Source: Comamonadaceae bacterium (GTDB taxonomy: Bacteria; Pseudomonadota; Gammaproteobacteria; Burkholderiales; Burkholderiaceae_C). From it: 16,994 nt of DNA. A model generated the notes under the pieces. That model made no database searches and was not told the DNA's origin. It worked only from the letters and a program-made list of their open reading frames with translations. This document shows, one piece after another, positions 13,657-16,994 of the stretch. A program made the position numbers and the translations under genes. Each line of letters starts with the position of its first letter. Positions within the stretch are counted from its first letter, which is position 1. Location: contig CANGZG010000035.1 in the NCBI GenBank assembly GCA_947458415.1, positions 1 through 16,994 on the forward strand, given 5' to 3'.

Positions 13657-14451
13657 TTAACTGCCTTTGAAATCGGCTGGCCTGCGTTCTTTGAACGAGG
13701 CCAAGCCTTCTTTCAAGTCGTCAGTGAATGCCACGTCGCGAAATGACCGCGACTCCCATTGCAAGGCTTCGTTCATGTGCATGCCCACCGAACGACGCAC
13801 CACTTCTTTGGCGAACCGGTGTGACAACGGCGCGCGACTGGCCAACATCTGCGCGTAGTCCAAGGTTTTGGACAACAACTCGGCTTGGGGGTAAATGCGA
13901 TTGACCAGTCCGATGCGGTACGCGTGCTCAGCGTCTACCCGTTCGCCAGACAAAATGATTTCCATGGCGTGTCCCATGCCCACGATTTGGGGCAAACGTA
14001 TCAATCCGCCGTCACACGCATGAAAACCCCACTTGGCATCTTGCAGCGCAAATTCTGCGTTCGGTGAACAAAACCGCAAATCGCAGGCCAAGGCCAATTC
14101 GAAGCCGCCTGAAATGGCAAACCCGTTGACCGCGGCCAGAATCGGTTTGTCAATGTCTAAATTGCGCGTGATGCCACCAAAGCCCGGGCCATTGGTGAAT
14201 TTGCGCCGGAACTCAGGCGCTGCGGCTTGCGCGAATGCCAAGGTGTAGGTTTTCAAATCTGCCCCCGCGCAAAACGCTTGGTCACCCGCTCCGGTGATCA
14301 CCGCGACCCGAGCATCATTGTCTTGGTCAAATGTGCGCCAAATCTCTGTCAATTCATCGTTGGCCGCAAAGTCCAAGGAATTCATTTTGTTTGCGCGTTG
14401 AATGGTGATCAATCGCACACCACCGTGCTTGTCGTAAGAAATATCAGCCAT
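13657..14451 (-). CDS. Enoyl-CoA hydratase/isomerase (crotonase) family protein
   Basis: Crotonase-fold enzyme of 264 residues acting on an acyl-CoA thioester in the cytoplasm. Oxyanion-hole segments are visible at CAGADLK (61-67) and NGFAISGGFELALACD (109-124). Glu118 matches the first catalytic glutamate of enoyl-CoA hydratase (rat Glu144). At the second catalytic site (rat Glu164) the aligned residue is Asp138 (FALQDAKWGF), followed by a CDGG in place of the usual GAGG loop, so chemistry may differ from simple hydration. It is the last gene of the CoA operon, one base after the DUF35 stop, with an AAGGTG ribosome site. It does not resemble the feruloyl-CoA hydratase-lyase family closely. 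Substrate unknown. Confidence 0.9.
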   Translation of the reverse strand: MADISYDKHGGVRLITIQRANKMNSLDFAANDELTEIWRTFDQDNDARVAVITGAGDQAFCAGADLKTYTLAFAQAAAPEFRRKFTNGPGFGGITRNLDIDKPILAAVNGFAISGGFELALACDLRFCSPNAEFALQDAKWGFHACDGGLIRLPQIVGMGHAMEIILSGERVDAEHAYRIGLVNRIYPQAELLSKTLDYAQMLASRAPLSHRFAKEVVRRSVGMHMNEALQWESRSFRDVAFTDDLKEGLASFKERRPADFKGS

Positions 14452-14452
14452 G

Positions 14453-14797
14453 TCAGGTCACCTTGAAAACAGGAATGTCGGGTGCAGTGTCGCTGGGTGT
14501 GACCGCGACAACGCGCTCACCGGTGGGGTCTGCGCTGTCGTGAAGCAAACGGCCAGAGATGCGCATGCCGTTGTCCAGATCAACGACACCCACGTGGTAG
14601 CTGCCTTCATTTTTGAAACGCAAAGGCGGTTTGCGCACCGTGGTCCAACTGGCGAGTCGGCCTGTGGCCGTCACTTCAACGGTTGAAAATTGCCGACCGA
14701 GGCAACGCGCGCACACCATCGGTGAACGCTGCGTGATGGTTTGACAGCCCACACATTGGTAGGCGGTCAATGTCGCCAATGGCGCATGCGCGGTCAT
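14453..14797 (-). CDS. Zn-ribbon/OB-fold (DUF35-type) protein, partner of the adjacent thiolase
   Basis: Small protein of 114 residues with a rubredoxin-like zinc ribbon, Cys15-x-x-Cys18 (YQCVGC) and Cys29-x-x-Cys32 (VCARC), followed by an OB-fold domain (GRLASWTTV and onward). Such DUF35 proteins pair with SCP2-type thiolases or thiolase-like aldolases and bind the CoA ester or support the complex. The ATG at 14797 overlaps the thiolase stop as ATGA, as expected for partners made in equal amounts. An upstream in-frame extension to 14827 lies within the thiolase gene and is less likely. Confidence 0.9.
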   Translation of the reverse strand: MTAHAPLATLTAYQCVGCQTITQRSPMVCARCLGRQFSTVEVTATGRLASWTTVRKPPLRFKNEGSYHVGVVDLDNGMRISGRLLHDSADPTGERVVAVTPSDTAPDIPVFKVT

Positions 14798-15960
14798 GCT
14801 TCGCGACCCAAAATATGCACGGTGCAAGCCACACCGGTTCCACCCAAATTGTGGGTCATGCCGATGCTGGCGTCTTTCACGGGGTTGCTGTGTTCACCCC
14901 GCAGTTGCAAGACCACTTCGACAATTTGCCCCACACCTGTGGCACCTACCGGATGCCCTTTGGCCAACAAACCGCCACTGGGATTGATCACAATGTCGCC
15001 TTGCATGCCAGTGCGACCCTGCGCCGCCCAGCGCCCGCCTTCACCACGCGGCACCAAGCCCAAATCCTCGCTGTCAATGATTTCTGCGATCGAAAAACAA
15101 TCATGCAGCTCGACCAAATCAATGTTCGATGGCTTCAAACCGGATTGTTGATAGGCTTGCTGCGCCGCCGCCACGGTGGCTTCAAATGTGCACAAATCGG
15201 GATGCTGCGAGACACGCGCTGAACCGCTGGTTTGTGCGCTGGCCATGACGCGAATCAGCGCTTGATGCTGCGCATCGCCGAGCATGTCTTTGGCGCAAAC
15301 CACCACCGCCGCCGCGCCATCGCTGGGTGGACAGCAATCAAACAATTGCAACGGGTCCGCGATCATGGCGGACGCACACACTTGGTCCAACGACAAATCG
15401 GCGCCCATTTGCGCCAGTGGATTTTTCAACCCATGGGCTTTGTTTTTGATCACCACCGCCGCAATGTCCTCGCGTGTCGTGCCGTATTGACGCGCATGCG
15501 AACGCCAAGCCAACCCAAACAGCCCCGGGAAGGTCAAGCCACTCATGCCGTCGTATTCGTTGTCCATGGCGCAATTGAGGGCGGTGGTCATGTCCGTGGT
15601 GCTGGCATGCGTCATGGTCTCAACGCCCACGACCAAGACCGCATCACACACGCCTGTGGCCACCATCAGGCAGGCGTGCCTGAACGCAATGCCACCTGAA
15701 GCACACGCCCCTTCTACCTTGGTGCAGGGTATGCCAGACAAGCCCAACTGTTCGGCCACCAAGCCTGCCAACACCTCTTTGCCGTTCAACGGCCCGCTGA
15801 TGAAGTTACCCAAATACACCGCGCCAATGCGATCGCGCGCAATGCCCGATTGCACCAAGGCCTGCGCTCCCGCATCCACCGCCAATGCTTCAATCGGTGT
15901 TTGCGGGTGCTTGCCAAAACGTGTGGAGCCTGTGCCGGCGACGAATACTTGACGCATCAT
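14794..15960 (-). CDS. Thiolase family protein (SCP2/lipid-transfer type)
   Basis: Thiolase-fold enzyme of 388 residues. The nucleophilic cysteine is Cys86 (VEGACASGG); His286 (VELHDCFS) and His336 (AKGHPVGATG) complete the active site. The C-terminal block NLGGTGVACTVHIL lacks the CGGG motif of classical degradative thiolases and is typical of SCP2-type thiolases, which often act with a DUF35 partner, encoded just downstream here. Expected roles are thiolytic cleavage of a 3-ketoacyl-CoA or a retro-aldol reaction on a side chain. The start could be ATG 15960 (overlapping the synthetase stop as ATGA) or ATG 15957; a GGGGG-containing ribosome site lies just upstream and spaces slightly better with the second. 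Confidence 0.92.
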   Translation of the reverse strand: MMRQVFVAGTGSTRFGKHPQTPIEALAVDAGAQALVQSGIARDRIGAVYLGNFISGPLNGKEVLAGLVAEQLGLSGIPCTKVEGACASGGIAFRHACLMVATGVCDAVLVVGVETMTHASTTDMTTALNCAMDNEYDGMSGLTFPGLFGLAWRSHARQYGTTREDIAAVVIKNKAHGLKNPLAQMGADLSLDQVCASAMIADPLQLFDCCPPSDGAAAVVVCAKDMLGDAQHQALIRVMASAQTSGSARVSQHPDLCTFEATVAAAQQAYQQSGLKPSNIDLVELHDCFSIAEIIDSEDLGLVPRGEGGRWAAQGRTGMQGDIVINPSGGLLAKGHPVGATGVGQIVEVVLQLRGEHSNPVKDASIGMTHNLGGTGVACTVHILGREA

Positions 15961-16994
15961 CTGCCCCCTTGTTTGAGTTCTTGCCGCAAGGCGGTTTTCA
16001 AAATCTTGCCGTAGTTGTTCTTGGGCAAATCAGTGACAAACATGTAGTCACGCGGCCTTTTAAAACGAGCCAAGTTGTCTAAGCACAAAGCGTCCAAGGC
16101 ATTGGCGTCGACGCTTGCACCAGGTTTGCACACCACAAATGCCACCGGCTCTTCACCCAAGTCTGCACTGGCTGCACCGATGACAGACACCTCGGCCACA
16201 GCCGGATGGCGCAACAACACCTCTTCAATTTCACGTGGGTAAATGTTGCTGCCGCCGCGAATGATCAAGTCTTTCGAGCGGTCGCGCAAAGTCAAATAAC
16301 CTTGCGCATCCAATGACCCGATGTCCCCTGTCCATAACCAACCATCGCGAATCGCGGCGGCAGTGGCCACAGGGTTGTTCCAGTAACCCAACATGCGTGT
16401 GTCGCTTCGGGTGACCACTTCGCCCGGTTCGCCCAACGGCACATCACGCCCCGCTTCATCCACCACCCTCACCTGCACACCGGTGCGTGCTGTGCCACAT
16501 GAGGCCAACCGCGCCAAATGCGCTGCATCTTGCGGGCCTTCGTGGTCATTCTTTGACAAGGCAGTGATGGTCATGGGGCTCTCGCCTTGGCCGTAAATTT
16601 GCACCATGCGCGGACCAAACACCGACAAGCATTCCAACAAATCGGACACGTACATCGGCCCGCCGCCATAGGTGATGGTTTGCAACTGTCCGGCCGGGTT
16701 GCTCAGGCCTTGGCTGGACCGCAGCATGCGGGTCAACATGGTGGGTGCCGCAAAAAAGGTGACACGCGGATAACGCTGCAAGGCGTCGAACACCACCTCT
16801 GGGTGGAAGGCTGGCTCAATCACCTGATGCCCACCGTTGAACAAATGCGGCAAGCTGTACAAACCGGAGCCGTGGGACAACGGCGCCACATGCAAATGGG
16901 TGTCACCGGCTTGAACGAGATCAATGTCTGCACCGTACTGCAAACACATTTGCATCAAATTGCGGTGCGACAGCATCGCACCTTTGGGAACGCC
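15957..16994 (-). CDS. AMP-dependent acyl-CoA synthetase (ANL superfamily), 5' part outside window
   Basis: Activates a carboxylic acid as acyl-AMP and then acyl-CoA. The frame runs off the window end; the first visible residues (GVPKGAMLSHRN) are the end of the ATP-binding P-loop motif, so roughly the N-terminal third is missing and the ATG at 16976 is internal. Later core motifs are present: YGQGESPM (A5), WLWTGDIGSLD with the ATP-ribose aspartate (A7), RSKDLIIRGGSNIYPREIEE (A8 hinge) and PKNNYGKILK with the catalytic lysine (A10). It is the most upstream visible gene of the synthetase-thiolase-DUF35-crotonase operon. The substrate, whether a fatty, aryl or cinnamic acid, cannot be decided from this fragment. 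Confidence 0.95.
   Translation of the reverse strand, partial: GVPKGAMLSHRNLMQMCLQYGADIDLVQAGDTHLHVAPLSHGSGLYSLPHLFNGGHQVIEPAFHPEVVFDALQRYPRVTFFAAPTMLTRMLRSSQGLSNPAGQLQTITYGGGPMYVSDLLECLSVFGPRMVQIYGQGESPMTITALSKNDHEGPQDAAHLARLASCGTARTGVQVRVVDEAGRDVPLGEPGEVVTRSDTRMLGYWNNPVATAAAIRDGWLWTGDIGSLDAQGYLTLRDRSKDLIIRGGSNIYPREIEEVLLRHPAVAEVSVIGAASADLGEEPVAFVVCKPGASVDANALDALCLDNLARFKRPRDYMFVTDLPKNNYGKILKTALRQELKQGGR

Noticed and set aside
13657..14451. Crotonase as feruloyl-CoA hydratase-lyase (ech/ferB)
   Set aside because: Attractive given the lig genes, but it lacks the characteristic stretches of that family as I recall them and is paired with a thiolase, which the non-beta-oxidative ferulate route does not need.

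Overview
The window is a dense piece of proteobacterial chromosome, most likely from a betaproteobacterium of the Burkholderiales (Comamonadaceae-like). The basis is the group 1 sigma factor RpoD, the moderate GC content, the Comamonas-type gene order ligJ-K-I-A-B-C (pmdEFDABC) and the TRAP transporter. This is read from protein content and gene order only; no database was searched. Genes are packed tightly, with many ATGA or GTGA start/stop overlaps, and no stretch over 300 bases lacks a gene. I see no rRNA, tRNA, CRISPR array, insertion sequence or phage gene.

Layout. (1) At 1-1589 on the plus strand are the 3' end of rpoD and a DMT/EamA-family permease whose GTG start overlaps the rpoD stop. 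(2) From 12411 down to 1586 on the minus strand runs one long co-directional block: a GntR/FCD regulator; a three-part TRAP transporter (dctP, dctQ, dctM); a type IV prepilin peptidase; then ligJ, ligK, ligI, ligA, ligB and ligC; and an aldo/keto reductase. (3) Divergent from the regulator, at 12514-13632 on the plus strand, is a MetE-catalytic-domain-type methyltransferase. (4) From 16994 down to 13657 on the minus strand is a second operon: an acyl-CoA synthetase (cut by the window edge), an SCP2-type thiolase, a DUF35 zinc-ribbon/OB-fold protein and a crotonase.

How it fits together. The lig/pmd genes encode the protocatechuate 4,5-cleavage (meta-cleavage) pathway. LigAB opens protocatechuate to 4-carboxy-2-hydroxymuconate semialdehyde, LigC oxidises this to 2-pyrone-4,6-dicarboxylate, LigI hydrolyses that to 4-oxalomesaconate, LigJ hydrates the isomerised product, and LigK cleaves to pyruvate and oxaloacetate. 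The allylic isomerase LigU (PmdU) is not in the window. The TRAP system probably imports an aromatic acid that feeds the pathway. The CoA-ester operon and the methyltransferase suggest a wider locus for plant- or lignin-derived aromatics or acyl side chains, but this is inference.

Most worth a second look: a prepilin peptidase gene sharing a TGATG stop/start with dctM inside a catabolic operon; two GTATAC palindromes flanking the divergent regulator/methyltransferase promoters, one covering the regulator's start codon; a 13-codon mini-ORF with a strong ribosome binding site whose stop overlaps the ligC start; a hairpin plus seven-U tract between ligK and ligI; and the absence of ligU.
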